Source of the DNA: Rhizobium phaseoli
Lineage (GTDB): Bacteria; Pseudomonadota; Alphaproteobacteria; Rhizobiales; Rhizobiaceae
DNA: 64,000 nt
Assembly (NCBI RefSeq): GCF_003985125.1
Contig: NZ_ML133568.1
Span: forward strand, 62,001-126,000
Reading direction: 5' to 3'
Shown: positions 29,222-37,954 of the stretch, in pieces
Numbering within the stretch: position 1 is the first letter of the stretch
Layout of the letters: each line of letters begins with the position of its first letter
The notes under the pieces: model-generated
The model's database searches: none
The model's input: only the letters and a program-made list of their open reading frames with translations
Told to the model about the DNA's origin: nothing
Translations under genes and position numbers: made by a program

Positions 29222-30040
29222 TTAAGGCCTGCCGGATCGGTTCTCGGCATCGACGGATTTGCGCAGGGCTTCCATGATATTGATGACGTTGCTAGGGGCC
29301 GGCTCCGCCTTCTCCTTGCCCTTCGTTTTTGCCCTGGCAGGTTTCTTCATCAGTTTCTTCTTGGCCTCGATGATGTCGAGCAGCCGATCCTGCACGGGGT
29401 CGGAGGCCATCTTGGGGTTCCAATGCTGCGTCTGCTTCTTGATGAGTTGCTGAACCAGCGGCATCATTTGGCTGTCCGCCGGTTGATCGTCGACCCGTTC
29501 GAAATAGCTCTCCGCGTCGCGCACTTCGTCACCGTATCGCAGGGTCCAAAGGACGATGCCCTTGCCGCGTGGCTCCAGCATGACGGCGCGCTCGCGGCGT
29601 GCAATCACCAGCCGCGAGATGCCGACCATGTCTTCTGCCGCCATCGCATCGCGGATCACCGAGAATGCCTCCTGGCCGACCGGATCGTCGGGTGAAAGAT
29701 AGTAGGGCGTGTCGAGCCAGATCCATTCGACGCTGTTGCGGGGCGTAAACACTCCGATATCGATCGTCTTCGTGCTTTCAAGCGCAACGTTCTCCAACTC
29801 CTCGTCTTCGAGCAAGACGTATTCGTTCTCACCGCGCTGATAGGCTTTCACCTCATCTTCATCTTTCACGTCCTTGCCGGTGACCGCATCGACATAGTGG
29901 CTGATGACGCGGTTTTGAGTCGCGCGATTGAGCGTGTGAAAGCGCACCTTCTCGTTTTCTGAGGTGGCCGGCATCATCTGCACCGGGCAGGTGACGAGCG
30001 ATAGCTTCAGATAGCCTTTCCAGTATGGCCGGATCGCCAT
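29222..30040 (-). CDS. ku: Ku DNA end-binding protein (second ku of the operon)
   Basis: A 272-residue bacterial Ku. The start MAIRPYWKGYLKLSLVTCPV is the conserved N-terminal strand; FHTLN, YVLLEDEELE and the core ring-forming region follow, and a lysine-rich C-terminal extension (KKPARAKTKGKEK) probably contacts DNA or ligase. Ku rings thread onto broken ends and recruit LigD. A strong GGAGG precedes the ATG. It is 12 bases downstream of another ku gene and only distantly similar to it, so a Ku heterodimer is plausible. Confidence 0.95.
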   Translation of the reverse strand: MAIRPYWKGYLKLSLVTCPVQMMPATSENEKVRFHTLNRATQNRVISHYVDAVTGKDVKDEDEVKAYQRGENEYVLLEDEELENVALESTKTIDIGVFTPRNSVEWIWLDTPYYLSPDDPVGQEAFSVIRDAMAAEDMVGISRLVIARRERAVMLEPRGKGIVLWTLRYGDEVRDAESYFERVDDQPADSQMMPLVQQLIKKQTQHWNPKMASDPVQDRLLDIIEAKKKLMKKPARAKTKGKEKAEPAPSNVINIMEALRKSVDAENRSGRP

Positions 30041-30052
30041 GGCAACCTCCGA

Positions 30053-30952
30053 TCACCCGGTGCGGCGCTGATGGGCGCCGCCGGGGCTGCGGGATTTCGG
30101 CGTCGATGCGCGTGCGGCCTTCTGCCTGCTCTTGCCGGCATTGGCATTTGCGGCGGTGCGCTTCGTCTTTGCTGGAGCCGTCATGCCGGCGCTTTCACGC
30201 AGCGCCTGCAACAGGTCGTTCGGCTTCACAGCGGGTGGGGCTTTTTTCTTTGGCAGGGCGCGGCCTTCGATCTTGGCCTTCACCAGTTCGGCGACGGCCG
30301 CTTCGTAACGATCGTTGAATTCCTTCGGATCGAACTCGCCCTTCTTGGTGTTGATGATATGCTTGGCAAGCTCCAGCATCTCGCCTTCAATCTTGAGATC
30401 CGGCATCTCCTCGAAAGCCTTCTCGGAGGAGCGGACTTCATAGTCGAAGTTCAAAGTGGAGCCCACCAGCCCTTTGCCGAGGGGGCGGATGAGGAGCGTC
30501 CGCAGGCGCCGGAACAGCACCGTCCGGGCGATGGCCGCGACCTTGGCCTTCTTCATGCCATCCCTCAGCAGCTTGAATGCGTCGCTGCCCATCGTGTCGG
30601 GGGCCAGATAATAAGGCTTGTCGAAATAAACGTCGTCGACCTCGTCATAAGGAACAAATGCCTCCACCTTCAGCGTTTTGTCGCTTTCGGGAACGGCGGC
30701 GGCGACCTCCTCCGGCTCGAGGACAACATAGCGACCATCTTCGATCTCGAAACCCTTGACCTGGTCCTCGCGTTCGACCGGATCGCCAGTCTCGCCGTCC
30801 ACGAATTCCCGGCGCACCCGATTGCCGGTCTTCCTGTTCAGCGTGTGAAACGCAATCCGCTCGGATGTGGAGGCGGCGGTGTAGAGCGCCACAGGGAAAG
30901 CGACCTCTCCGAACTTGATAAAGCCTTTCCAATTCGCTCTCGGGGCAACCAT
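30053..30952 (-). CDS. ku: Ku DNA end-binding protein (first ku of the operon)
   Basis: A 299-residue Ku homologue: ANWKGFIKFGEVAFPVALY opens the fold, with FHTLNRKTGNRVRR and YVVLEPEEV following. The C-terminal tail (about 245-299) is long and rich in Lys/Arg/Ala, a typical DNA-binding extension. I chose ATG 30952 (MVAPRANWKG) with AGGAG upstream over ATG 30997. It leads the operon ku - ku - ligase, preceded by an EcfG-type promoter. In Sinorhizobium meliloti, adjacent stress-induced ku genes make a heterodimer; the same may hold here. Confidence 0.95.
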   Translation of the reverse strand: MVAPRANWKGFIKFGEVAFPVALYTAASTSERIAFHTLNRKTGNRVRREFVDGETGDPVEREDQVKGFEIEDGRYVVLEPEEVAAAVPESDKTLKVEAFVPYDEVDDVYFDKPYYLAPDTMGSDAFKLLRDGMKKAKVAAIARTVLFRRLRTLLIRPLGKGLVGSTLNFDYEVRSSEKAFEEMPDLKIEGEMLELAKHIINTKKGEFDPKEFNDRYEAAVAELVKAKIEGRALPKKKAPPAVKPNDLLQALRESAGMTAPAKTKRTAANANAGKSRQKAARASTPKSRSPGGAHQRRTG

Positions 30953-30986
30953 TTCGTACGCGCTCCTGCCGCAACCAGTGCGAGTC

Positions 30987-31012
30987 AACCGAATCACTTT
31001 ACGATTGGTTCC
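30987..31012 (-). promoter_or_regulatory. EcfG (RpoE2)-type stress promoter of the ku operon
   Basis: Read on the minus strand: GGAAC (31012-31008), 17 bases, GGTT (30990-30987), ending 34 bases before the ku ATG at 30952. It matches the consensus except for the first base of the -10 element. The surrounding gap also carries several GAATCA/GATTC repeats of unknown meaning. Confidence 0.6.
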
Positions 31013-31180
31013 GAATCAAAACGAATCAAATTTCAATAGCTTAACCAAAATGATTCACGCGTTTTCCGAGTCTCGATCATCCCCTTGAATCTGATCGATC
31101 TTTTCCACGCCCGGTGCTTTCTGCGATGGGAACAACCAGCAGATAGGAGCGCCTGAGGAGTGGTTTTGATCCTCGCCGGC

Positions 31181-32239
31181 TCAATCGACGCGTTGTCCTT
31201 CGCCATCGAACACATGCAGATATTGCGGCGGGAAGGCGACGTTGACCTTCGGCCCCGCCCTCAGCGCATCGCGGTCGAGCGTGAAGATCTTGAACGGCAG
31301 GCCGTGAAGCGCGAGGTGCAGGATGATGCCGAAGCCGGTGGGCTCGACGAGCTCCACATCGGTTGCAAGCCCGGTTCCATCATTCGTCATCAGCACATGC
31401 TCGGGCCGGATGCCGAGCGTCACCTTCGCGCCGTCTTCAAGCGGCAGCGGCTTTGCCAGCGGCACGATCGTTCCGTCTTTCAGCCGCACGCCACCCGCAT
31501 CATAATTCGCCTCGAGGAAATTCATCCCCGGCGAACCGATGAAGCCGGCGACGAACAGGTTGGCCGGCCGGTCGTAGAGTTCCAGCGGACTGCCGACCTG
31601 CTGGACAACGCCGCCATGCATGGCGACGATCCGATCGGCCAGCGTCATCGCCTCGATCTGATCGTGGGTGACGTAGATCGAGGTCGCCTTCAGCTCGCCG
31701 TGCAGTTTCTTGATTTCGGCGCGCATCTGTTCGCGCAGGCGCGCATCGAGATTGGACAGCGGCTCGTCGAACAGGAAAGCCTTTGGCTGGCGCACGATGG
31801 CGCGGCCCATGGCAACGCGCTGGCGCTGGCCGCCGGAAAGCGCCTTCGGCCGCCGTTCAAGCAGCGGGTCGAGGCCGAGCTTGGCGGCGGCGGCCGCCAC
31901 CGCGCTCGTAATCTTCTCCTTGGCCGTCTTTCGCAGTCTGAGGCTGTAGCTCATATTGCCGGCAACATTCATGTGCGGATAGAGCGCATAGGACTGGAAC
32001 ACCATGGCAATGTCACGGTCCTTCGGATGCCGCTCGTTCACCCTGGCGCCGGCAATCCGGATTTCGCCCGATGTGACATCCTCCAGCCCGGCGATCATGC
32101 GCAGCAGCGTGGACTTGCCGCAGCCGGAAGGGCCGACGAGCACGACGAATTCGCCGTCCCGGATTTCAAGATCGACGCCGTGCAGCACCTGCACGTGACC
32201 ATAGGCTTTGCGGATGTTCTGGATGTCGATCGATGCCAT
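31181..32239 (-). CDS. CUT1-type ABC transporter ATPase (UgpC/MalK-like)
   Basis: A 352-residue ABC ATPase: Walker A GPSGCGKST (37-45), Q-loop VFQSYALYPHM, signature LSGGQRQR, Walker B FLFDEPLSNLD, and IYVTHDQIEAMTL. The C-terminal MalK-type regulatory OB domains (about 240-352) contain GIRPEHV. It energises carbohydrate uptake by the two permeases just upstream, 4 bases away. It is the last gene of a minus-strand operon beginning with the GntR regulator. Confidence 0.93.
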   Translation of the reverse strand: MASIDIQNIRKAYGHVQVLHGVDLEIRDGEFVVLVGPSGCGKSTLLRMIAGLEDVTSGEIRIAGARVNERHPKDRDIAMVFQSYALYPHMNVAGNMSYSLRLRKTAKEKITSAVAAAAAKLGLDPLLERRPKALSGGQRQRVAMGRAIVRQPKAFLFDEPLSNLDARLREQMRAEIKKLHGELKATSIYVTHDQIEAMTLADRIVAMHGGVVQQVGSPLELYDRPANLFVAGFIGSPGMNFLEANYDAGGVRLKDGTIVPLAKPLPLEDGAKVTLGIRPEHVLMTNDGTGLATDVELVEPTGFGIILHLALHGLPFKIFTLDRDALRAGPKVNVAFPPQYLHVFDGEGQRVD

Positions 32240-32243
32240 TTGT

Positions 32244-33074
32244 TTAACCCTTAACCGCGCCAGCCGTCAGGCCCTGGACGAGATAACGCTGGATGAGCAG
32301 GAAGAAGAGGCCGGCCGGGATGAGCGCCAGGACGCCCGCCGCCATCATCTGCCCGAAATCCACCGAGAATTTCGAAACGAAGGTGAGCAGCCCGACCGGG
32401 AAGGTCGCCGCGTCATTGCCGTTGATCAGCATCAGCGCAAAGAGCAGCTCGCTCCAGGCCGCGGTGAAGACGAAGCCGAGTGTCGCGGCGATGCCGGGCA
32501 GCGTCAGCGGCAGGATGATTTGCCGGAAGGCGGTGAACTGCGTGGCCCCGTCGATCATCGCCGCCTCTTCGAGATCTTTGGGGATGCCGTCGAAAAAGGA
32601 CTGCATCAGGAAGGTGGCGAAGGGCACGTTGAAGGCGGTGTAGACGATGACGAGGCCGGTCAGGCTGTTGGTCAGATGCAAGGGCGACAGGATCTTGAAG
32701 ATCGGCGCGACCAGCATGACGAGCGGGAACATCTGGGTCAGCAGCATCAAGGCGACAATCCAGTATTTTGCCCGGAAATTGAAACGCGACAATGCGTAGC
32801 CTGAGAGCGAGGCGCAGATCGTCACGGTCACGGCCGTCGAGACCGAGACGATCAGACTGTTCTTGAAGAAGGTCGGAAAGGCGCTGTGCTGCAGCACGAA
32901 GGCATAGTGATCCCAGCTCGTGCGCGACGGCCACATACGCACGCCTTCGCTATAAAGCAGGTCGTTCGGCGTCACCGAGACCTTGAGCAGCCAGAACAGC
33001 GGGAAGAGCGCGAAGGCGATGTAGCAGAGGATTGCCAGGCGGTGCGCGATCGTGGGAACGACGGATCGTCTCAT
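32244..33074 (-). CDS. CUT1-type ABC transporter permease (MalG-like)
   Basis: A 276-residue permease with six membrane helices. The EAA-loop segment DLEEAAMIDGATQFTAFRQI is clear, as is the MalG-type start (hydrophobic FPLFWLLKVSVTPND) and FNVPFATFLMQSFF. It pairs with the MalF-like permease, whose stop lies 4 bases upstream, to form the membrane channel. The substrate is unknown. Confidence 0.93.
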   Translation of the reverse strand: MRRSVVPTIAHRLAILCYIAFALFPLFWLLKVSVTPNDLLYSEGVRMWPSRTSWDHYAFVLQHSAFPTFFKNSLIVSVSTAVTVTICASLSGYALSRFNFRAKYWIVALMLLTQMFPLVMLVAPIFKILSPLHLTNSLTGLVIVYTAFNVPFATFLMQSFFDGIPKDLEEAAMIDGATQFTAFRQIILPLTLPGIAATLGFVFTAAWSELLFALMLINGNDAATFPVGLLTFVSKFSVDFGQMMAAGVLALIPAGLFFLLIQRYLVQGLTAGAVKG

Positions 33075-33078
33075 GGTC

Positions 33079-34014
33079 TCAATCCTTGTTCAGCAGCGTC
33101 TGCCGCAGCAGGATGATCAGCATCGAATAGGCGAGCAGCAGGGCAAGCAGCACCAGCGCGATCGCCGAGGCATAACCGAAATCGAGCCGTTTGAACGCCG
33201 TCGTGAAAATATAGCTCGCGACGATCTGCGTGCGGTCGGCCGGCCCGCCATTGGTCATGACGACGATCAGATCGGCGAAATTGGAAATCCAGACGGTGCG
33301 CAAGAGCACGGTGATGGCGATCGTCGGCGCGAGAAACGGCAGGGTGATGGAGCGGAAGCGCTGAAACCAGCCGGCACCGTCGATAGACGCGGCCTCGTAG
33401 AGATCGCGCGGGATCGCCTGCAGGGCGGCCAGCAGCGTAATGGCGAAGAAGGGAATGCCCCACCAGACATTGGCGACGATCGGCCCCCACATCGCATAAT
33501 TGGGATCGGAAAGGATATTGCCCGGCGCCTGCATCAGCCCGAGGGCGAAAAGCCAGTGCGGAATCGGCCCGATAACCGGATTGAACAGCCAGGCCCAGTT
33601 GAGGCCGGCAAGAAAGGACGGCACCGCCCAGGGCAGGAAGACCAGCGCCTGCGCGATCGCCCGGCCCGGGAACGGCTTGTCGAGCAGCAGCGCCAGGATC
33701 AGCCCGAAGACGAACTGCAGGACGACGGAGGCGCCGGTCCACCAGAGCGTGTTCCTCAGCGCCCCATAGAAGGCCGCGTCGGCCGCAAGCTCACGGAAAT
33801 GATCGAGCCCGATGAAGCCGCCGGAAAACGGATTGAGCAGCTGGATGTCGCGGAACGCATAGGACACGCCCAATGTCAGCGGCACCAGCATCACGGCAAT
33901 GATCAGGATCAGCGACGGCGCGCTGTAGAGATAGGGCTCCGAAGCATCGGCAAGGCGACGCAGCCATGGCCTGCGGTCGCGACGCATGTCGAGCGTGTCG
34001 GCGGAAATGGTCAT
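33079..34014 (-). CDS. CUT1-type ABC transporter permease (MalF-like)
   Basis: A 311-residue permease with six membrane helices. The EAA-loop is seen in DLYEAASIDGAGWFQRFRSI, and ALVFLPWAVPSFLAGLNWAWLF is the typical MalF/UgpA segment. It starts 216 bases after the binding-protein gene; that gap contains a palindromic repeat. It couples tightly with the MalG-like gene downstream. Confidence 0.93.
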   Translation of the reverse strand: MTISADTLDMRRDRRPWLRRLADASEPYLYSAPSLILIIAVMLVPLTLGVSYAFRDIQLLNPFSGGFIGLDHFRELAADAAFYGALRNTLWWTGASVVLQFVFGLILALLLDKPFPGRAIAQALVFLPWAVPSFLAGLNWAWLFNPVIGPIPHWLFALGLMQAPGNILSDPNYAMWGPIVANVWWGIPFFAITLLAALQAIPRDLYEAASIDGAGWFQRFRSITLPFLAPTIAITVLLRTVWISNFADLIVVMTNGGPADRTQIVASYIFTTAFKRLDFGYASAIALVLLALLLAYSMLIILLRQTLLNKD

Positions 34015-34090
34015 CTGTGCGTAATTTCCATTGTCTACCCGGTTGCGGATTCTCGCGCGGGTAATGCTTCTGAAAACTGGGCGGCCGCGG

Positions 34091-34208
34091 CCCCCTCATC
34101 CGACCCTTCGGGCCACCTTCTCCCCGGTGGGGAGAAGGGGATGGAGAGGTTGCGGGCATATTCCCTTCTCCCCACCGGGGAGAAGGTGCCGGCAGGCGGA
34201 TGAGGGGG
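34091..34208. repeat. Palindromic repeat inside the sugar ABC operon
   Basis: Outer arms CCCCCTCATCCG (34091-34102) and CGGATGAGGGGG (34197-34208) enclose CCTTCTCCCC/GGGGAGAAGG type arms that occur twice in opposite orientation. Sequences of this form are widely dispersed between rhizobial genes. It lies between the binding-protein and first permease genes, as REP elements do in the E. coli maltose operon. Confidence 0.7.
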
Positions 34209-34230
34209 CCGCAGTCGCCCCCCTTCACCC

Positions 34231-35490
34231 CTACTTCTTGCTCAAGAACTTCTGCTGCGCCTTGGTCAGATAGTCCGCCCACTGGTCGGCCAGATCCTTT
34301 GCCGAGATATCGCCGAGCAAGGCCTGCTGCGAGGTCTTGATCGCCAGCGAATCCTTGAAGAAGGCGAATTCCTCGAGGTAGGTCGGCATGACCGTCGGTA
34401 CCGTGTTCGGGTCCGCCAGTTCCTCGAACCAGCCCTTGAACTGGTCACCGGCATAGAAGGGATCCTTCTCGGCCGCGGTATAGGCCGGCAGGGCGCCGAT
34501 GCGCTTGTTCCACTCGATATTGCCTTCCGGCCCTTCGAGGGTGGCGATCAGCTTCCACGAGAGATCCTTGTTGGCGCTGGTGGAAAACATCGACCAGCCG
34601 CCGTAACCGATGGTCGGGAAGGACTTGCCATCAGGCCCCTTCGGCAGCGGCATGACGCCGAAATCTTCCTTCTTCATGCGTTCGGCAATGGCGATCAGCG
34701 CATCCGGGTCCTGATCGAGGAAGGCGCAGGTGCCGGAATAGAAGCCGGCGACGACTTCGTTGAAGCCCCAGTTGACGCTGTCCTTCGGCGCATAACCCTT
34801 CTTGTAGAGATCGACCATCCACTCGATGCCCTCGGCCCAGCCGGGGCTGTTCATCGTCGAGGTGCCGTCCTCGTTGAAGTATTTGTTCGAGCCGGCCATC
34901 GAGGCGGCAAAGATCATCCAGCCGTTGAGGCCACCCGGTCCGCCGCGCATGCAGTAACCGTATTTGCCCGGCAGCTTGGAGACCTTTTCCGACGCGGCGG
35001 TGAATTCATCCAGCGTCTTCGGCGGCGCGGCGACGCCGGCTTCCGAAAGCAGCTTCTTGTTGTAGAACATCGCCCTCAAATAGAAGCCATAGGGCAGCAT
35101 ATAGGCGGTGTTCTTGACATCGCGGCCGAGTTCGAGGGCACGCGGCGTCAGCTCCTTGGTGTGCTCCCACTTTGCGAGATAGGGCTCGAGGCTTTCGAGC
35201 ATGCCGTTATTGGCGTAAAGCGACAGCCAGGTATCTGGCATTTCCATCACGTCAGGCACGTCGCCGGCCGACACCATGGTGGCGAACTTCTGGAAGGCTT
35301 CGTTCCAGGGCAGCGAGATGATGTCGACCTTGGTGCCGGGATTGGCGGCCTCGAACTTGCCGACGATCGATTTCAGCGTTTCGGTGCGCTCCGGGCTGGT
35401 GATGACTTCGACGAGCTTGAGCGTCGTATCGGCAAAGGCCGTACCCGCCATCATCGTAGCAAAGAGCGTCGAGATTATTAGTTTTTTCAT
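34231..35490 (-). CDS. CUT1-type ABC transporter substrate-binding protein
   Basis: A 419-residue periplasmic protein (SBP_bac_1 type). Signal peptide MKKLIISTLFATMMAGTAFA, cleaved after AFA. The mature protein carries the family landmarks FEAANPGTKVDIISLPWNEAF, DVPDVMEMPDTWLS, and YGGWSMFSTSANKD. It captures a sugar or related solute for the downstream permeases. A strong AGGGGGA precedes the ATG. It lies 30 bases after the PLP-enzyme gene, which suggests the imported compound could be a substrate of that enzyme. Confidence 0.92.
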   Translation of the reverse strand: MKKLIISTLFATMMAGTAFADTTLKLVEVITSPERTETLKSIVGKFEAANPGTKVDIISLPWNEAFQKFATMVSAGDVPDVMEMPDTWLSLYANNGMLESLEPYLAKWEHTKELTPRALELGRDVKNTAYMLPYGFYLRAMFYNKKLLSEAGVAAPPKTLDEFTAASEKVSKLPGKYGYCMRGGPGGLNGWMIFAASMAGSNKYFNEDGTSTMNSPGWAEGIEWMVDLYKKGYAPKDSVNWGFNEVVAGFYSGTCAFLDQDPDALIAIAERMKKEDFGVMPLPKGPDGKSFPTIGYGGWSMFSTSANKDLSWKLIATLEGPEGNIEWNKRIGALPAYTAAEKDPFYAGDQFKGWFEELADPNTVPTVMPTYLEEFAFFKDSLAIKTSQQALLGDISAKDLADQWADYLTKAQQKFLSKK

Positions 35491-35520
35491 GCTCAGTCCC
35501 CCTTTTAGGTTCTCTCGGTT

Positions 35521-36693
35521 TCAGGGTTGCGAGGCGGCGGCGAGCGCCTCCTCAATGTCTCTCCACAGGGCCTCGGTTCCTTCGAGACCGACGTGGAGAC
35601 GTACGGATCGCGCATGGATGCCAAAGGTTTGCGCGGAATTCGGCTGTGCCTTCTGCTGCAGCACCACCTCGCCCGGTACGATCAGGCTTTCGTGCCCACC
35701 CCAGCTCACACCCAGTTTGAAGAGCTTGAGGTGATCGGCGAAGGCGCGGATATCGACACCTTCGCGGAAGATGAAGGAAAACAGGCCCGACGTGCCGTTG
35801 AGCCCGGCCGGCAGCCGGTTGGCGAGGCCCGGATGACAGACCGTCTCCACCACCTCCAGCCGCTGCAGGCGCCGGGCGATCTCGAGGGCCGAGGCCTCAT
35901 GGGCCTTCATGCGCAGCGGCAGGGTGCGCAGACCGCGGATCAGCAGCCAGGCGTCGAAGGGCGAAAGCTTGCCGCCGAGATAGGGATAGGCCTCGGCCTT
36001 GATCCGGGCGACCACCTCCTTCGAGCCGGCGACGACGCCCGCCACCACATCGCTGTGGCCGCCGAGATATTTCGAAGCCGAATGGATGACGAGATCGACG
36101 CCGAGTGTCAGCGGCCGCTGGAAGAACGGGCTTGCCCAGCTGTTGTCGATCATCGAGACGACGCCGTGGCGCTTGGCCAGGGCGGCGACCGCGCCGACGT
36201 CATGCGCCTCCATCACCCAGCTCGTCGGGCTTTCCAAGTACAAGAGCTTGGCGCCGGGCAACGCTCTGGCAACGGCCTCCTCGTCACGCCCGTCGACATA
36301 GGTCACCTCGATCTTCATCCGTTTCAGGATGGTGCCGAACAGGCGGAAGGCATCGGGATAGACGTGCTTGACCGCGACGATGCGGTCGCCCGGCTCGACG
36401 AAGCTCAAAACACTCGATGAGATCGCCGCCATGCCGCTGGCAAAACCCAGCGCATCCTCGGCGCCTTCGAGCTTGGCCAGCATTTCCTCGAAGGCCCGCA
36501 CCGTCGGGTTCAGCCCGCGCGTATAGGTCGGCCGCACCTTCTCGCCGCGATAGACAGTGATCATCTCGTCATAATCGGAGAAGGTGAAAAGCGAGGTCTG
36601 GAAGATCGGCGGCACGACGGCGTCGGCGAAATTGCCGTCGTCATGGGCGGTGATGATGGAAGCAAGATCGAACGGGTCTGCGCCGCTGCTCAT
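35521..36693 (-). CDS. PLP-dependent Cys/Met-metabolism enzyme (cystathionine beta/gamma-lyase-like)
   Basis: A 390-residue fold-type I enzyme of the trans-sulfuration family. The PLP-binding lysine is K208 in VIHSASKYLGGHSDV, and D183 in MIDNSWASP contacts the pyridine nitrogen. The Y-x-R loop YTRGLNPT near the N-terminus binds phosphate from the partner subunit. Reactions in this family are beta- or gamma-elimination or replacement on sulfur amino acids. The SW in place of the usual TxA after DN suggests the cystathionine beta-lyase branch. Its ATG overlaps the GntR stop. Its place in a sugar-type transport operon is unusual. Confidence 0.87.
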   Translation of the reverse strand: MSSGADPFDLASIITAHDDGNFADAVVPPIFQTSLFTFSDYDEMITVYRGEKVRPTYTRGLNPTVRAFEEMLAKLEGAEDALGFASGMAAISSSVLSFVEPGDRIVAVKHVYPDAFRLFGTILKRMKIEVTYVDGRDEEAVARALPGAKLLYLESPTSWVMEAHDVGAVAALAKRHGVVSMIDNSWASPFFQRPLTLGVDLVIHSASKYLGGHSDVVAGVVAGSKEVVARIKAEAYPYLGGKLSPFDAWLLIRGLRTLPLRMKAHEASALEIARRLQRLEVVETVCHPGLANRLPAGLNGTSGLFSFIFREGVDIRAFADHLKLFKLGVSWGGHESLIVPGEVVLQQKAQPNSAQTFGIHARSVRLHVGLEGTEALWRDIEEALAAASQP

Positions 36694-37412
36694 TTGGACA
36701 TTTCCTTGATGTCTTCCTCGACGATATCGAGAATTTTCAACGTTTCGGCGCGCGCCGCCTCGGCATCTCCGGCGGCGATCGCGTTGAAAAGGGTGCGGTG
36801 AAAGGGAAAGGACCGGCGGGCAAAATCCTGCCGATCGAAGGGATGCTCCCAGAAGCGCTCGAAAGTCTCGCGCATCTGTTCGAGCAGCTGGCGAAACAGC
36901 GGATTATGGGTGGCGTCGTAGACGGCGAGATGGAAGGCCAGATCCTCCGGCCCCGATGTGCCCTTTTCTAGATGCACCCGCTCCATCTCGTTCAACTTCT
37001 CCTCGATGACGACGAGGTCCTTGGCGGTACGCCGCCGCGCCGCGACCATGCCCGCCTCGCATTCGATGCCACGGCGCACTTCGAGCGTCTGCAGCAGCGC
37101 GTCGCGCAGATGCGCCGCGTCGAACGACAGCGGCATATGGATCGTTGCCCTCGAAACCGGTTTCAGCAGATAGGTGCCGCTGCCCTTGCGCGTCTCGATG
37201 ACGCCGAGCGCCTGAAAATGGCGGATCGCTTCGCGAATGGTCGAACGCCCGACCGCAAGGGCGGCCATCAGCTCCCGCTCCGCCGGCAATCGATCTCCGG
37301 CCTGCAGGCGCGCGTCTTCGACATAATCCGCCAACGCATCGGTCACCTGACGCGCGCGGTCGATAACAGGAAGCGGCCGGATCACCGGCCTGTCGCTGCT
37401 GTTTGCCTTCAT
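36690..37412 (-). CDS. GntR-family (FadR subfamily) transcriptional regulator
   Basis: A 240-residue regulator. N-terminal winged helix (about 22-85) with the GntR motif RLPAERELMAALAVGRSTIREAIRHFQALGVIETRKGSGTYL split across it, and a C-terminal all-helical FCD effector domain (about 105-225) with the metal/ligand histidines expected in AFHLAVYDATHN and RSFPFHRTLFNAI. It heads the minus-strand operon with the PLP enzyme (ATGA overlap) and the ABC transporter and is presumably its repressor. The effector is unknown, but may be the transported compound. Confidence 0.9.
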   Translation of the reverse strand: MKANSSDRPVIRPLPVIDRARQVTDALADYVEDARLQAGDRLPAERELMAALAVGRSTIREAIRHFQALGVIETRKGSGTYLLKPVSRATIHMPLSFDAAHLRDALLQTLEVRRGIECEAGMVAARRRTAKDLVVIEEKLNEMERVHLEKGTSGPEDLAFHLAVYDATHNPLFRQLLEQMRETFERFWEHPFDRQDFARRSFPFHRTLFNAIAAGDAEAARAETLKILDIVEEDIKEMSK

Positions 37413-37449
37413 GGTTCCCCATTTTCTTATCAGGCAGTCAGGCTAAAAT

Positions 37450-37459
37450 TGGTCTGACA
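37450..37459. promoter_or_regulatory. Candidate GntR operator
   Basis: TGGTCTGACA lies about 38 bases upstream of the GntR ATG. It is a one-mismatch version of the FadR-type palindrome TGGTCnGACCA, so autoregulation is plausible. Confidence 0.4.
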
Positions 37460-37637
37460 TCTTAGCATTTCGCAAATGGAAGAAGACGTCAAGTCGGCGA
37501 CTCCGATTTCTGGTACCGCCTCTCTCCCAGCAGCCTTTTTGCGCCTCCAAAGCGCCGCAACGCATCAGAACGAATGACTGCAGTCAATCGGTTATAAATC
37601 TAAGCCATTGAATTTAAAACTAAATAACTCATTGTAA

Positions 37638-37805
37638 TTAGTGGCGAGTTCCCGCGTCGACGCAACGATATTCACGCCCCAAAACCTGACGGACAGAACC
37701 ACCGATCCGTTGGTAGTGAGCCGGGTCCCGTTGAGCCAGTAAGGCTGGCGGGATAGTGGCAAACGCCGTCTGCTGCCTGGAAATATCGAGCTCAGCAGAG
37801 ACCAC
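37638..37805 (-). pseudogene. Possible gene remnant in a 540-base gap
   Basis: Within the gap 37413-37954, a minus-strand frame from GTG 37805 to TAA reads as 55 plausible residues (MVSAELDISRQQ... ending VDAGTRH). A second overlapping minus-strand frame (without a good start) also reads plausibly through an AT-rich tail near 37600. Neither has a ribosome-binding site or a recognised family. The lower GC around 37590-37645 suggests an insertion scar or decayed gene. I see nothing else in this gap. Confidence 0.2.
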
Positions 37806-37954
37806 GCGCGACCATCCGCGTTTCGAGGTCGGGATAAATGATGAGCTTCACCTGTTCGGTTGACCCGAAGGTCCTAATTTCAACCCAGGCTCTCTTAACC
37901 TCGCAGTTCTGTAACATTCGACCTCTGCGAAGATAACCATCAGGAGAATCGCCG

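Noticed and set aside
37853..37890. A MerR/CueR-like operator before the multicopper oxidase fusion
   Set aside because: TTGACC is present, but there is no convincing dyad or -10 at the 19-20-base spacing.
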